Shown here one piece after another: positions 26,109 through 34,515 of a stretch of DNA of 64,000 nt. Position 1 is the first letter of the stretch, and each line of letters starts with the position of its first letter. Origin of the DNA: Allobosea sp. OK403 (GTDB lineage Bacteria; Pseudomonadota; Alphaproteobacteria; Rhizobiales; Beijerinckiaceae); the NCBI RefSeq assembly GCF_900113835.1, contig NZ_FOQV01000003.1, positions 496,001-560,000 on the forward strand, read 5' to 3'. The notes beneath the pieces were generated by a model that did not search any database, had not been told where the DNA came from, and saw nothing but the letters and a program-made list of their open reading frames with translations. The position numbers were made by a program, and so were the translations under genes.

Positions 26109-26870
26109 ATGGTCGAGCGAGCGGAAATATTCCATGAAATACCGTTCAAAGCAGCAGAATTAAAACGCATTCCGAAATCGTATAGAGGCGCCCTGATCGC
26201 AAACAATCTCGCCGCCAACAATATTTGTTTGTACTGGCGCCTTCACGTACTTCTTAACTACGAAAAAAACTTACTTCACGACGTGGCCAAACGGCTCCTT
26301 GTCGTCAACACTCTTATGATTACCAGACTGTTATCGTCCGCAATCGTCGAACAAATTGATTCGACACGCGATTTTCTTGAATTGGTCAAGAACGATCCAC
26401 CAGACAGATTTATAAGCAAGATCCGGGAATTTAAAGATTCAATTTGCAATAACGCTCACTATCAAGTCGCAATCCGGCTAAGAAACGCGTCGACGAATCA
26501 CTATGACACAAACTCATTAGCAGAATTATCCGAGCTATTTTTGGACGACCACGAATTTCAATTATTCATTCATGAATTTTCCGGAAATTCTCTTGCTCCA
26601 TTTGCAGAAGAGATAGCAATTGCAGGCGAATTTGAACACAAGCGATCGAAGCATACCAGTTTTCAGCGCTGGCAAGAATGGATGAAGAAATCCAGCATGG
26701 AGTGCATGCTCATCACGGAGCAACTTAATGAAAAAACATTTGTCCATCTAATGCAAAGCGCAACCGCACGTGAACGTAAAATTACGATGCCTTCAAATAT
26801 GTTCTTTGGCGATTCGACTAGATTACCAATCCTGTGGGAAGGACACCGATCTGACGGGACGAAAAAATGA
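26109..26870 (+). CDS. hypothetical protein with a HEPN-like RX5H motif
   Basis: I do not recognise this 253-residue, AT-rich gene. It appears almost entirely helical, with no membrane segment or signal peptide. Around residue 125 it reads AIRLRNASTNHYD, giving Arg125-x5-His131 next to a helix-like stretch, which resembles the active-site motif of HEPN ribonucleases such as the one in the ApeA-like neighbour. It lies about 290 bp beyond the right att copy, after a terminator-like hairpin, and reads away from the island. Composition suggests horizontal origin. A HEPN-type defence or toxin function is a hypothesis only. Confidence 0.6.
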   Translation: MVERAEIFHEIPFKAAELKRIPKSYRGALIANNLAANNICLYWRLHVLLNYEKNLLHDVAKRLLVVNTLMITRLLSSAIVEQIDSTRDFLELVKNDPPDRFISKIREFKDSICNNAHYQVAIRLRNASTNHYDTNSLAELSELFLDDHEFQLFIHEFSGNSLAPFAEEIAIAGEFEHKRSKHTSFQRWQEWMKKSSMECMLITEQLNEKTFVHLMQSATARERKITMPSNMFFGDSTRLPILWEGHRSDGTKK

Positions 26871-26902
26871 CTCGACCCCGTTAATACAAGACCGGGTCGA
26901 GT
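26870..26902. terminator. hairpin at the end of the hypothetical gene
   Basis: ACTCGACCC (26870-26878) and GGGTCGAGT (26894-26902) form a perfect 9-bp stem with a 15-base loop, beginning at the last base of the preceding stop codon. There is no T run after it, so it is either a weak terminator or an mRNA-end stabilising hairpin. Confidence 0.4.
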
Positions 26903-26923
26903 GGTTGCCAGGGATCAAACCAA

Positions 26924-27151
26924 ATGGTCATGAACCTCGCACAAGCGCTGGCAAAAGACGGCAGCCCGTTCGACTCCCGCGCCGATCCCGAAGGCGTGTT
27001 TCTGTACCGGTTCGAGACGTCGGATACGCTTCGCTGCATCAAGCTGGATAGCCCGCCGCTCAGCTATGGCCGGTTGGTCCCGATCATCTATCGTATGAAT
27101 CTGCGCGGCCCTAATGGGCTCTTTGTCACGCAAGATCTGCGGCCGAGGTAA
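26924..27151 (+). CDS. short hypothetical ORF
   Basis: This 75-codon frame (MVMNLAQALAKDGSPFDSRA at the start) has mostly G or C in third positions like the core genes, which is the only argument for it. It has no recognised domain, membrane segment or good ribosome site. It lies between the AT-rich gene and the HMG-CoA-reductase operon. The remaining 270 bp up to 27422 contain no other supported gene; a TTGACA at 27202-27207 might belong to the operon promoter, but no matching -10 is evident. Confidence 0.3.
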   Translation: MVMNLAQALAKDGSPFDSRADPEGVFLYRFETSDTLRCIKLDSPPLSYGRLVPIIYRMNLRGPNGLFVTQDLRPR

Positions 27152-27422
27152 TGGTCTGCCTCGAGGCATGAACCAGCTGTTCTTCCGCGATTGCTGTTGA
27201 ATTGACAGCTCTGATCCGCCGTCACCGCAGCTTCATCAATCGGCCGGCGACACGGCCGGAGAACGGATTGGTCACAGCCGCCGCATGGCGCCATGCGTCG
27301 CGACACGGGCTTGCGGTTGAGGAATTCTTCAGCATGCCGTCATCCTGCCGCAGCGACAGGCCAGAAATTTACAACCTGCGCGCTATGGCCGACAAGAATA
27401 CATCTCCAGCCAGGCTGCCGGC

Positions 27423-28703
27423 ATGTCGATCATCCCATCTTCGGTCTTACGTCTGCTCGACCGCCTGCGCGCCTCCTATACGGCCGAGCAAGCGCGCAGC
27501 CGGATGAGCCATAGGGCAGATCTCGCCCCCCAGCGTTCCCTGCGCTCAGCGCGTGAGACGGATGCTGCCAGCATCGCCTCGCTCTGGCGGCAGCTGCAGG
27601 CGGCCGGTGTCGCGACCGAAGCCACTGAGCCCGTTCTAGCAGACACGCAGACGCTGTCTGACGCCGCGCGTTACAGCGCGAATATCGAGGCGATGATCGG
27701 GACGTTGAAACTGCCCGTCGGTGTCATCGGTCCGCTCGTGATCAATGGCCTCAACGCCAACGGCGCCTACTACCTGCCGCTGGCCACCACGGAAGCGGCG
27801 CTGGTTGCGTCCTATGCGCGCGGCGCGGCAGTCGCGACAAAGTCGGGCGGCGTGACGACGGCTCTGCTGAACGAGGGCGTCCTGCGCAGCCCCGGCTTCA
27901 AATTCGCTGGTCTCATTGATGCCGGCCTCTTCGTGGAATGGGTGACGCGCAATGTCGACGATCTCCAGGCGGCGGCAGAGGCGACGACGCGTCACGGCAA
28001 GCTCATCTCGCTCGAGCCGGTGATCGACAACGACATCGTCTTCCTTCTCTGCCGCTACACCACCGGCGATGCCGCCGGCCAGAACATGGTGACGATCGCG
28101 ACCGACGCGCTCTGCCGCCGGATCGAGGACACCTGCCCTATCAAGCCGCTTCACTGGTTCATCGAGGCCAATTTCTCCGGTGACAAGAAGGCCTCCTATC
28201 TCGGCCTGCTCACCGGCCGCGGGCGGAAGGTCAGCGCCAGCGTCATCATTCCAGGCCCGCTCGTCGAGAAGCACCTGCATGTCAGCGTCGATCGGATGAT
28301 GGCCTATGGCGAGATGGCCAATCTCGGCGCCCTGCTCAGCGGGCAACTCGGCGCGCAGGGACACTATGCCAACGGGCTGGCAGCCTTCTACATCGCGACG
28401 GGGCAGGACGCCGCATGCGTCTCCGAGTCGGCGGTCGGCTTCACCCGGATGGAGCGGCGCGGCGCAGATCTCTTCATCTCCGTGACGCTGCCCAACATCC
28501 TGGTCGGTTCGGTCGGCGGCGGCACCGGCTTGCCGAGCCAGTCGGCGGCGCTCTCGCTATTGGGGCTGAAGGGCACCGGCCATGGCGCGGCGCTGGCTGA
28601 GGTCGCTGCGGCCCTGTGCCTGTGCGGGGAAATCTCTATCATGGGTGCGATCACTGCCGGGCATTTCGCGTCCGCCCATGACAAGCTTGCGAGGCGCAGG
28701 TGA
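27423..28703 (+). CDS. HMG-CoA reductase homologue (class I-like)
   Basis: The 426-residue product aligns by eye with the catalytic part of hydroxymethylglutaryl-CoA reductase. All four catalytic positions are present: Glu124 (ATTEAALVAS), Lys255 (SGDKKAS), Asp329 (ATGQDAA) and His419 (TAGHFASAHD), corresponding to human Glu559, Lys691, Asp767 and His866. The cofactor motif DAAGQNMV resembles the class I DAMGMNMV. It should reduce an acyl-CoA thioester to an alcohol with NAD(P)H. No other mevalonate gene is nearby and alphaproteobacteria normally use the MEP route, so the substrate may be another acyl-CoA. Its stop overlaps the GTG of the UbiA-like gene; it is the first gene of a seven-gene coupled operon. 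Confidence 0.88.
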   Translation: MSIIPSSVLRLLDRLRASYTAEQARSRMSHRADLAPQRSLRSARETDAASIASLWRQLQAAGVATEATEPVLADTQTLSDAARYSANIEAMIGTLKLPVGVIGPLVINGLNANGAYYLPLATTEAALVASYARGAAVATKSGGVTTALLNEGVLRSPGFKFAGLIDAGLFVEWVTRNVDDLQAAAEATTRHGKLISLEPVIDNDIVFLLCRYTTGDAAGQNMVTIATDALCRRIEDTCPIKPLHWFIEANFSGDKKASYLGLLTGRGRKVSASVIIPGPLVEKHLHVSVDRMMAYGEMANLGALLSGQLGAQGHYANGLAAFYIATGQDAACVSESAVGFTRMERRGADLFISVTLPNILVGSVGGGTGLPSQSAALSLLGLKGTGHGAALAEVAAALCLCGEISIMGAITAGHFASAHDKLARRR

Positions 28704-29644
28704 CGGCCGACATGCCGGGTGAGCAGACGCTGCCCTTGCTGCGCCGGCTCTGGATCTACCAGGCCGAACGCTTCCCGCTGGCGAGGACGTCGACCTTGCT
28801 CGTGGTCTTCACCGCGGCGAGCATCAGTGTCTCGGCCCATCTCGGCGGCCGCACGCTGCCTGCGTGGCCTGCCTTCGCGACGGCCTTTCTGGTGACGCTG
28901 ATCATCTTCTTCCAGCTGCGCGCCTGCGACGAGGTCAAGGATGCCGAGGATGACCAACGCTTCAGGCCGGAACGCCCGGTGCCGCGCGGCCTCGTCAGCT
29001 TGCGCCTGATCGTCAATCTCGGCATCGCCGGTGTCCCCGTCGCGGCGTTGGTGACGGTGCTGTTTGCACCGGGGCTGATCTGGCCGCTGGCTCTGGTCTG
29101 GACCTGGCTTGCGATGATGAGTTTCGAGTTCTTCGCGCCAGCCTGGCTGAAGGCACGGCCCTTCCTCTATCTCGTCTCGCATATGGCGATCATGCCGCTG
29201 ATCGACCTGTTCGTGACCGCCTGCGAATGGCTGCCACGTGCAGGCGCGCCGCCGCCGGGGCTCTGGCTCTTCCTGGCGCTCAGCTTCGTCAATGGCTGCG
29301 TCCTGGAGATCGGGCGCAAGCTTTACGGCCGCGAGAATGAGCGACCGGGCGTGGAGACCTATTCCGCCCTGCTGGGGCCGGGACGCGCCGCCCTGGCCTG
29401 GAGCGCCTGCGCTCTCCTGGCCTATGGCCTCTTGCTCGGCGTCGGCGCTGCGGTCCAGGCCTTTCTGCCGGTCGCCATCATCGGGACGGTCGCACTGGCA
29501 GCGACACTGACCTGCGCCCTTCGCTATGCCCGCAACCCCGTTGGCGGCACACAGAAGACGGTGGATGCGATGGCCGGCCTTTGGGTGCTGGTCTGCTATG
29601 GCGCGGCAGGCTTCGCGCCGCTGCTGGCCGGAGGCACGATGTGA
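28700..29644 (+). CDS. UbiA-family prenyltransferase-like membrane protein
   Basis: The 314-residue protein is very hydrophobic with about eight membrane helices and resembles UbiA-type intramembrane prenyltransferases. The first aspartate-rich motif region reads FQLRACDEVKDAEDD followed by RFRPERPVPRGLVSL, as in family members where the motif binds Mg-prenyl diphosphate. The usual second motif is replaced by GRKLYGRENERPGVETYSAL in the corresponding loop. It would join an isoprenoid chain to an acceptor at the inner membrane; donor and acceptor are unknown. The GTG start overlaps the reductase stop, and its own stop overlaps the next GTG. Confidence 0.82.
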   Translation: MTADMPGEQTLPLLRRLWIYQAERFPLARTSTLLVVFTAASISVSAHLGGRTLPAWPAFATAFLVTLIIFFQLRACDEVKDAEDDQRFRPERPVPRGLVSLRLIVNLGIAGVPVAALVTVLFAPGLIWPLALVWTWLAMMSFEFFAPAWLKARPFLYLVSHMAIMPLIDLFVTACEWLPRAGAPPPGLWLFLALSFVNGCVLEIGRKLYGRENERPGVETYSALLGPGRAALAWSACALLAYGLLLGVGAAVQAFLPVAIIGTVALAATLTCALRYARNPVGGTQKTVDAMAGLWVLVCYGAAGFAPLLAGGTM

Positions 29645-32109
29645 GCAGCTTCATCCTTCAAGCGCATGAGGCAGGCGACCCGGCTGCCGCCGGCGGCAAG
29701 GCCGCAGCGCTTTCGGCGCTGACGCAAGCGGGTTTTGACGTTCCGCCCTTCCTGGTCATCCTGCCCGAGGGTGTGTCCGCGCGCGGGCTCAAGGCGGAGA
29801 CACGTGGGAGCCTCCAGGCCGCATTGCCGGGTATTGGACCCGGCCCGTTCGCCGTTCGCTCGTCCGGGCGCGAGGAGGATGGTGCGAGCCATTCCCATGC
29901 CGGGCAGTTCCTCTCCCTGCTCGACATCGCCGAGCCCGAAGTGGCTGCCGCCGCGCTGAAGGTCTGGCGCTCGGGCAGCACTGACAGCCTGAAAGCTTAT
30001 CGCGCCTCGCGCGGCCTCGATCCGGCCAGCGGGGCGCCTGCCATCATCGTGCAGCGCCTGGTCAAGGCGCGCGCGGCGGGCGTCGCCTTCTCGGCCGATC
30101 CGGTCGGCGGCCGTCGCGATCGCTTCGTCATCTCCGCCATCGCCGGCCTCGGCGACAAGCTCGTCGGCGGCGAGGTGGATGGCGACGACTATGTGGTCGA
30201 TGCCGCAACGGGCGCCACGCTGGAAGGCCCCCCGGACGGTGTGCTCGGCGCCACGGACATCGCCGCGCTCACTGGGTTGATCGCACAGGTCGCCGCCGCG
30301 AGGGGCTCGGCCCAGGACATCGAATGGGCGTTCGAGGGCGAGCGGCTCTTCCTGCTGCAGGCGCGCCCGATCACGACCCAGCTGCGCGACCCGGCCTGGC
30401 CGGACCCAACTGTGACGATCTTCGACAACTCGAACATCGTCGAGAGCTATCCCGGCCTCGTCTCGCCTTTGACCTACAGCTTCGCGCAATACGCCTATGC
30501 CCGCGTCTACCGCCGCTTCGTCGCGCTGCTCGGCGTCGCGCCTGTCCGCATAGCCGAGAGCGCGCCGATCTTCGACAACATGCTCGGACGCGTCGACGGG
30601 CGGGTCTATTACAACCTCGTCAACTGGTATCGGGCGCTGGCATTGCTGCCGGGCTTCAGCCTCAACCGCGCCCATATGGAGACGATGATGGGCGTCAGCG
30701 AGCCGTTGCCGGCCGCGATCAGCGCCAGCATCGGACCGGGGCCGGCGCGCGGCTTCACCAAAGCGATCGAATACGCCCGGATGGGCCGCGCCGGCTTCGG
30801 CCTCCTCTTCGAGGCGCTGCGGCTGAAACGGACGATCCGGGGCTTCTATACCAGGCTCAACGGCGCGCTGCGGGTCAGGCCCGAGGCCATCGCCGCCATG
30901 CCGCTCTCGGCGCTGGCGACAGAGTATCGCACGATCGAGGCCCGGCTGCTCGACCGCTGGGACGCGCCGCTGGTCAACGACTTCCTCTGCATGATCGCCT
31001 TCGGGGCCTCGCGAAAACTGCTGGAGCGCTGGTGCGGGCCCGATGGCGTCGAGATCCACAACGCGGTGATGATCGGACAGGGCGACATCGTCTCGGCTGA
31101 ACCGGCCCGGCGCATCGCGACGATGGGTGCGCTGGCTGCAGGCAAGCCGCAATTGATCGCGGCCTTGCAGCGTGGCGATCTGGCGGCCAGCAAGGCCGAT
31201 GCTGCGCTAGGGCGCGAGATCGATGCCTATCTCGCCAAATTCTGCGACCGTTGCACGGAAGAGCTGAAGCTGGAGAGCATCACGCTCGACCAAGACCCCG
31301 CGCCGCTGCTCGCCGCGATCGCCGCTGCCGCCCTGACGCCGCGCGCAGCCCATGCCCAGAGCGGGGATGGGATGGCGGCGCTGGAGCGCATCCTCGGGGA
31401 TCGCCCGATCCGGCGCAGGATCGCGCGCCTGATGCTGGGCTGGGCCCGCGACCGGGTCCGCGATCGCGAAAATCTGCGCTTCGAGCGTACCCGCATCTTC
31501 GGCCATGCCAGGCGCGTTCTGGTCGCCATGGGGCAACAGCTCGCCGCGCTGGATGCGATCGATGCTCCGCGCGACGTCTTCCTGCTGACCGTCCCCGAAC
31601 TGCTCGGCGCGATCGAAGGCTTCGGCACGACGGCCGACCTCAAGGGTCTCGTCACGATCCGCAAGGCTGAGATGGCGCGAGCGGCCGAACGACGCGATCC
31701 GCCGGAGCGTGTCACCGTGACGGGCCCCGCCGGCCTCAGATCGGAAAGCATGGCCGCCTCGGAGCCGATACGCAGCGATGCGTCGGAGACCGTTCGCAAG
31801 GGCACGGGCTGTTCGGCCGGCACAGTGCGCGCCAGGGCACGGCTGATCCGCGACCCGCGCCGGGAGGCGCTGGTCCAGGGCGAGATCCTGGTGGCGAGGC
31901 ATACCGATCCCGGCTGGATCGCGGTGTTCAGCAATGCCTCGGCCATCGTCGTCGAGCGCGGCAGCCTGCTGTCGCATTCGGCGATCGTGGCGCGCGAGAT
32001 GGGCATCCCCTGCGTGGTCGGGCTCAAGGGCGCGCTCGACTGGATCATCGATGGCGAGATGATCAGCGTCGACGGCGCTTCGGGCGAGGTAGGGAAAGCC
32101 GATGGCTGA
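29641..32109 (+). CDS. PEP-synthase/rifampicin-phosphotransferase-like phosphotransferase
   Basis: This 822-residue protein has the three-part layout of PEP synthase relatives such as rifampicin phosphotransferase. The N-terminal ATP-grasp/PPDK-type domain has FAVRSSGREEDGASHSHAGQ and ends at IEWAFEGERLFLLQARPIT. A central ~450-residue domain of unknown specificity follows, and a C-terminal swivelling domain carries the phospho-carrier His779 in GSLLSHSAIVAREMGIP. The PEP/pyruvate TIM barrel is absent. Such enzymes split ATP and move the beta-phosphate via the histidine onto a substrate bound in the middle domain, which here may be a lipid or alcohol intermediate. GTG start coupled to the UbiA-like gene; the end overlaps the next gene by eight bases. 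Confidence 0.85.
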   Translation: MSSFILQAHEAGDPAAAGGKAAALSALTQAGFDVPPFLVILPEGVSARGLKAETRGSLQAALPGIGPGPFAVRSSGREEDGASHSHAGQFLSLLDIAEPEVAAAALKVWRSGSTDSLKAYRASRGLDPASGAPAIIVQRLVKARAAGVAFSADPVGGRRDRFVISAIAGLGDKLVGGEVDGDDYVVDAATGATLEGPPDGVLGATDIAALTGLIAQVAAARGSAQDIEWAFEGERLFLLQARPITTQLRDPAWPDPTVTIFDNSNIVESYPGLVSPLTYSFAQYAYARVYRRFVALLGVAPVRIAESAPIFDNMLGRVDGRVYYNLVNWYRALALLPGFSLNRAHMETMMGVSEPLPAAISASIGPGPARGFTKAIEYARMGRAGFGLLFEALRLKRTIRGFYTRLNGALRVRPEAIAAMPLSALATEYRTIEARLLDRWDAPLVNDFLCMIAFGASRKLLERWCGPDGVEIHNAVMIGQGDIVSAEPARRIATMGALAAGKPQLIAALQRGDLAASKADAALGREIDAYLAKFCDRCTEELKLESITLDQDPAPLLAAIAAAALTPRAAHAQSGDGMAALERILGDRPIRRRIARLMLGWARDRVRDRENLRFERTRIFGHARRVLVAMGQQLAALDAIDAPRDVFLLTVPELLGAIEGFGTTADLKGLVTIRKAEMARAAERRDPPERVTVTGPAGLRSESMAASEPIRSDASETVRKGTGCSAGTVRARARLIRDPRREALVQGEILVARHTDPGWIAVFSNASAIVVERGSLLSHSAIVAREMGIPCVVGLKGALDWIIDGEMISVDGASGEVGKADG

Positions 32110-33205
32110 GAGCGAAATCGCCGGCAAGGCCTCGTTCGAGGCGATCCGCTATGCCCAGCTCTGGGAGGATGCCGATGTGCTGACCGCCGCGCTCGGCACG
32201 GCGCCTGGCGCCACGCTGGTCTCGATCTGCTCCGCCGGCGACAATGCGCTCGCCATGCTGACGCTCGACCCTGCGCGCGTCGTGGTCGTCGATCTGTCGC
32301 CGGCGCAGATCGCCTGCCTGCGCATCCGCATCGCGGCCTATCGCAGGCTGGATCATGCCGCGTTTCTGGAACTGATGGGCTCCCGCCCGAGCGAGCAGCG
32401 CGGCAGCCTGCTGGACCGCGTCATACAGGACCTGCCGGAGGCCGAGCGCGCCTTCTGGGCTGCAAGGCGGCAGGACATCATCGCCCACGGGCTCGGCGGC
32501 GTCGGCAAATTCGAACGCTATTTCCGGGTGATGCAGCGCTACCTGCTGCCGCTCGTCCATTCCCAGGAAACGATCGCGGCGATCTTTCAGCCGGGCAAGA
32601 GCCGGCAGGAGCGCGAACGTTTCCTCGATACGCGCTGGAACAGCTGGCGCTGGACCCTGCTGCTGCGCTTCTTCTTCTCGCGCTTCACCATGGGGCGGCT
32701 CGGCCGCGACCCTGCCTTCTTCGACCATGTCGAGGGCAGCGTCGCCGACCATGTCGCGCGCCGCATCCGCCATGCCGCCGTCGATCTCGACCCGGCCCTG
32801 AACCCCTATCTGCGCTGGATCCTGACCGGCAGCCATGGCGAGGCGCTGCCGATGGCCTGGCGCGCGGAGCATTACGAGACGATCCGCGGTCGGCTCGACC
32901 GGCTCGACATCCGCCAGGGCTCGCTCGAGGCCTTCGTCTCGACCGGCGAAAAAGCCGATGGATTCAACCTCTCGGATATTTTCGAGTACATGAATCCGCA
33001 GACCTTCGCTGCCGTCTATGGCAGCGTCGTCACTGCTGCCCATCCAGGCGCAAGGCTGGTCTACTGGAACATGATGGCGCCGCGCCGCCTGCCCCCAGTC
33101 CATGCCGAGCGCATGCTGCGCCGGCAGGATCTCGAGGCGCCGGGCAAGGCCGCCGACAAGGCGTTCTTCTACTCCGACTTCGTCGTCGAGGAGGTCCGGG
33201 CGTGA
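32102..33205 (+). CDS. BtaA-like (DUF3419) 3-amino-3-carboxypropyl transferase
   Basis: The 367-residue protein belongs to the DUF3419/BtaA family. BtaA moves the 3-amino-3-carboxypropyl group of S-adenosylmethionine onto diacylglycerol in betaine-lipid synthesis. Family marks are IRYAQLWEDADVL, the SAM-site strand LVSICSAGDNALAMLTLDPA, VVVDLSPAQIACLRIRIAAY and the late FNLSDIFEYMN. No BtaB-type N-methyltransferase is present in the operon, so the product would keep a primary homoserine-type amine unless methylated elsewhere, and the acceptor may not be diacylglycerol. Overlaps at both ends tie it to the operon. Confidence 0.88.
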   Translation: MAESEIAGKASFEAIRYAQLWEDADVLTAALGTAPGATLVSICSAGDNALAMLTLDPARVVVVDLSPAQIACLRIRIAAYRRLDHAAFLELMGSRPSEQRGSLLDRVIQDLPEAERAFWAARRQDIIAHGLGGVGKFERYFRVMQRYLLPLVHSQETIAAIFQPGKSRQERERFLDTRWNSWRWTLLLRFFFSRFTMGRLGRDPAFFDHVEGSVADHVARRIRHAAVDLDPALNPYLRWILTGSHGEALPMAWRAEHYETIRGRLDRLDIRQGSLEAFVSTGEKADGFNLSDIFEYMNPQTFAAVYGSVVTAAHPGARLVYWNMMAPRRLPPVHAERMLRRQDLEAPGKAADKAFFYSDFVVEEVRA

Positions 33206-34515
33206 GCGTGGCGGTGAACCTGCTGCTGGTCGCTGGCTCGATCTCCGCCATGCTTGGCCTCCTGGCCGGGACGAAATGGCTCGGCCGCCGCCATGGCCTA
33301 TCGGTCGAGCTGCAACGCAAATGCGTGCATATCGGCACCGGGCTCTATGCGCTGACCCTGCCGCTCACCTTCTCCGAGCGCTGGCCGGCCGTCCTGCTGA
33401 TCAGCCTGTCGCTCATCGTCCTGCTCGGCTTGCGCCTGCGCCGCTTCGCCGGCGACGGCATCAGCTCGGCCGTCCATGGCGTCGCCCGGAAATCCTATGG
33501 CGAGCTGTTCCTGGCGCTCAGTGTCGGCTTCCTGTTCTTCGCCTCGCAGGGGCAGCCGGTGCTCTACGCGCTGCCTATCCTCGTGCTGACGCTTTCGGAT
33601 GCGGCCGCCGCCCTCACCGGCACGCGCTATGGCCGCAAGCATTTCCAGGTCGAGGCCGGCACCAAGACCTGGGAGGGCGTCACCATGTTCTTCCTGATCA
33701 CCTGGATCCTGGCGCTGATCCTGCTCCTGCTGATGACGGAGATGGACCGATCCAAGGTCGTGCTGTTCTCGGTCATGATCGCGGCTTTTGGGGCGCTGGT
33801 GGAGGCCGATTCCTGGCGCGGCTTCGACAATCTCTTCGTGCCGATCGGCATCCATCTCCTGCTCGCCAATAATCTCGGCACCGAGCCGCTGGCGCTCGGC
33901 CTGCTCGTCCTGGCTTTCCTCGCCACGCTTGTCTTCATGCTGGCCTTCGCGCCGCTGCTCGGCCTGACCAACCATGCCGCGCGGGCCTATGCGGTGCTGG
34001 TCTTCCTGATCTGCGCCGTGACGGCGCCGCACAACGCGATCCTGCCCGTCGCAACCGTCTTCACGCATATCCTCGCCCGCAACACGCGGCCATGCCGATC
34101 GCCCTATCCCGACCTCGACCTCATCGCCGCGATGAGCGGCACGGCGCTGTTCTGGCTGTTCCTGGGCGATTATACCGGCCAGAACGCGCTCAACGTCTAT
34201 AATCTCGGCTTCGCGGGCGCGGCGATCGGGTTTTTGGCGCTGTTGCCGCGCCGGCTGATGCTGCTGACCGCGCTCTGCGTCCCGGTGATCGGCGCAATCC
34301 TGTTCCTCGTCGCCTCGGCCAATCCGGCCCACAGCCAATGGCACGGCCCGCTCTGGCCCTGGGCACTGGGGTCGATGGCGCTGTGCTTCATCACAATCGC
34401 GATCATGCCGGCCCGGTTCGACCGCTACCGCGCCGCACGCGTGATGGCGCTCTCGCTTGCCGTCCCGCTGACCCTGTTCCTGGCCAAGCTTGCGACGAGG
34501 ACGCCGACGCTATGA
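33202..34515 (+). CDS. dolichol/phytol kinase-like membrane protein
   Basis: The 437-residue polytopic protein (about 12 hydrophobic segments) resembles the dolichol/phytol kinase and CDP-diacylglycerol synthase group. Marks are LQRKCVHIGTGLYALTLPLT at the start, and LTLSDAAAALTGTRYGRKHF followed by GTKTWEGVTMFFLI, matching the conserved Asp-Ala-Ala-x-Gly-Gly and Lys-Thr-x-Glu-Gly features. Family members transfer phosphate from CTP to a polyprenol, or CMP to a phospholipid. The C-terminal 200 residues are extra compared with a minimal kinase. The GTG start overlaps the BtaA-like stop, and the stop overlaps the next ATG. Confidence 0.8.
   Translation: MSVAVNLLLVAGSISAMLGLLAGTKWLGRRHGLSVELQRKCVHIGTGLYALTLPLTFSERWPAVLLISLSLIVLLGLRLRRFAGDGISSAVHGVARKSYGELFLALSVGFLFFASQGQPVLYALPILVLTLSDAAAALTGTRYGRKHFQVEAGTKTWEGVTMFFLITWILALILLLLMTEMDRSKVVLFSVMIAAFGALVEADSWRGFDNLFVPIGIHLLLANNLGTEPLALGLLVLAFLATLVFMLAFAPLLGLTNHAARAYAVLVFLICAVTAPHNAILPVATVFTHILARNTRPCRSPYPDLDLIAAMSGTALFWLFLGDYTGQNALNVYNLGFAGAAIGFLALLPRRLMLLTALCVPVIGAILFLVASANPAHSQWHGPLWPWALGSMALCFITIAIMPARFDRYRAARVMALSLAVPLTLFLAKLATRTPTL

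Noticed and set aside
21577..26902. Possible CRISPR array or complete prophage in the island
   Set aside because: No regularly spaced repeats and no phage structural, replication or lysis genes are present; the region contains an integrase fragment plus cargo only.
28388..29182. 264-codon minus-strand frame across the HMGR/UbiA junction
   Set aside because: It is antisense to two overlapping genes with conserved motifs; composition is typical of a GC-rich shadow.
29641..32109. Naming the PEP-utilising protein as PEP synthase (ppsA)
   Set aside because: The C-terminal PEP/pyruvate-binding barrel is missing and the protein ends with the phospho-histidine domain, so PEP synthesis is not supported.
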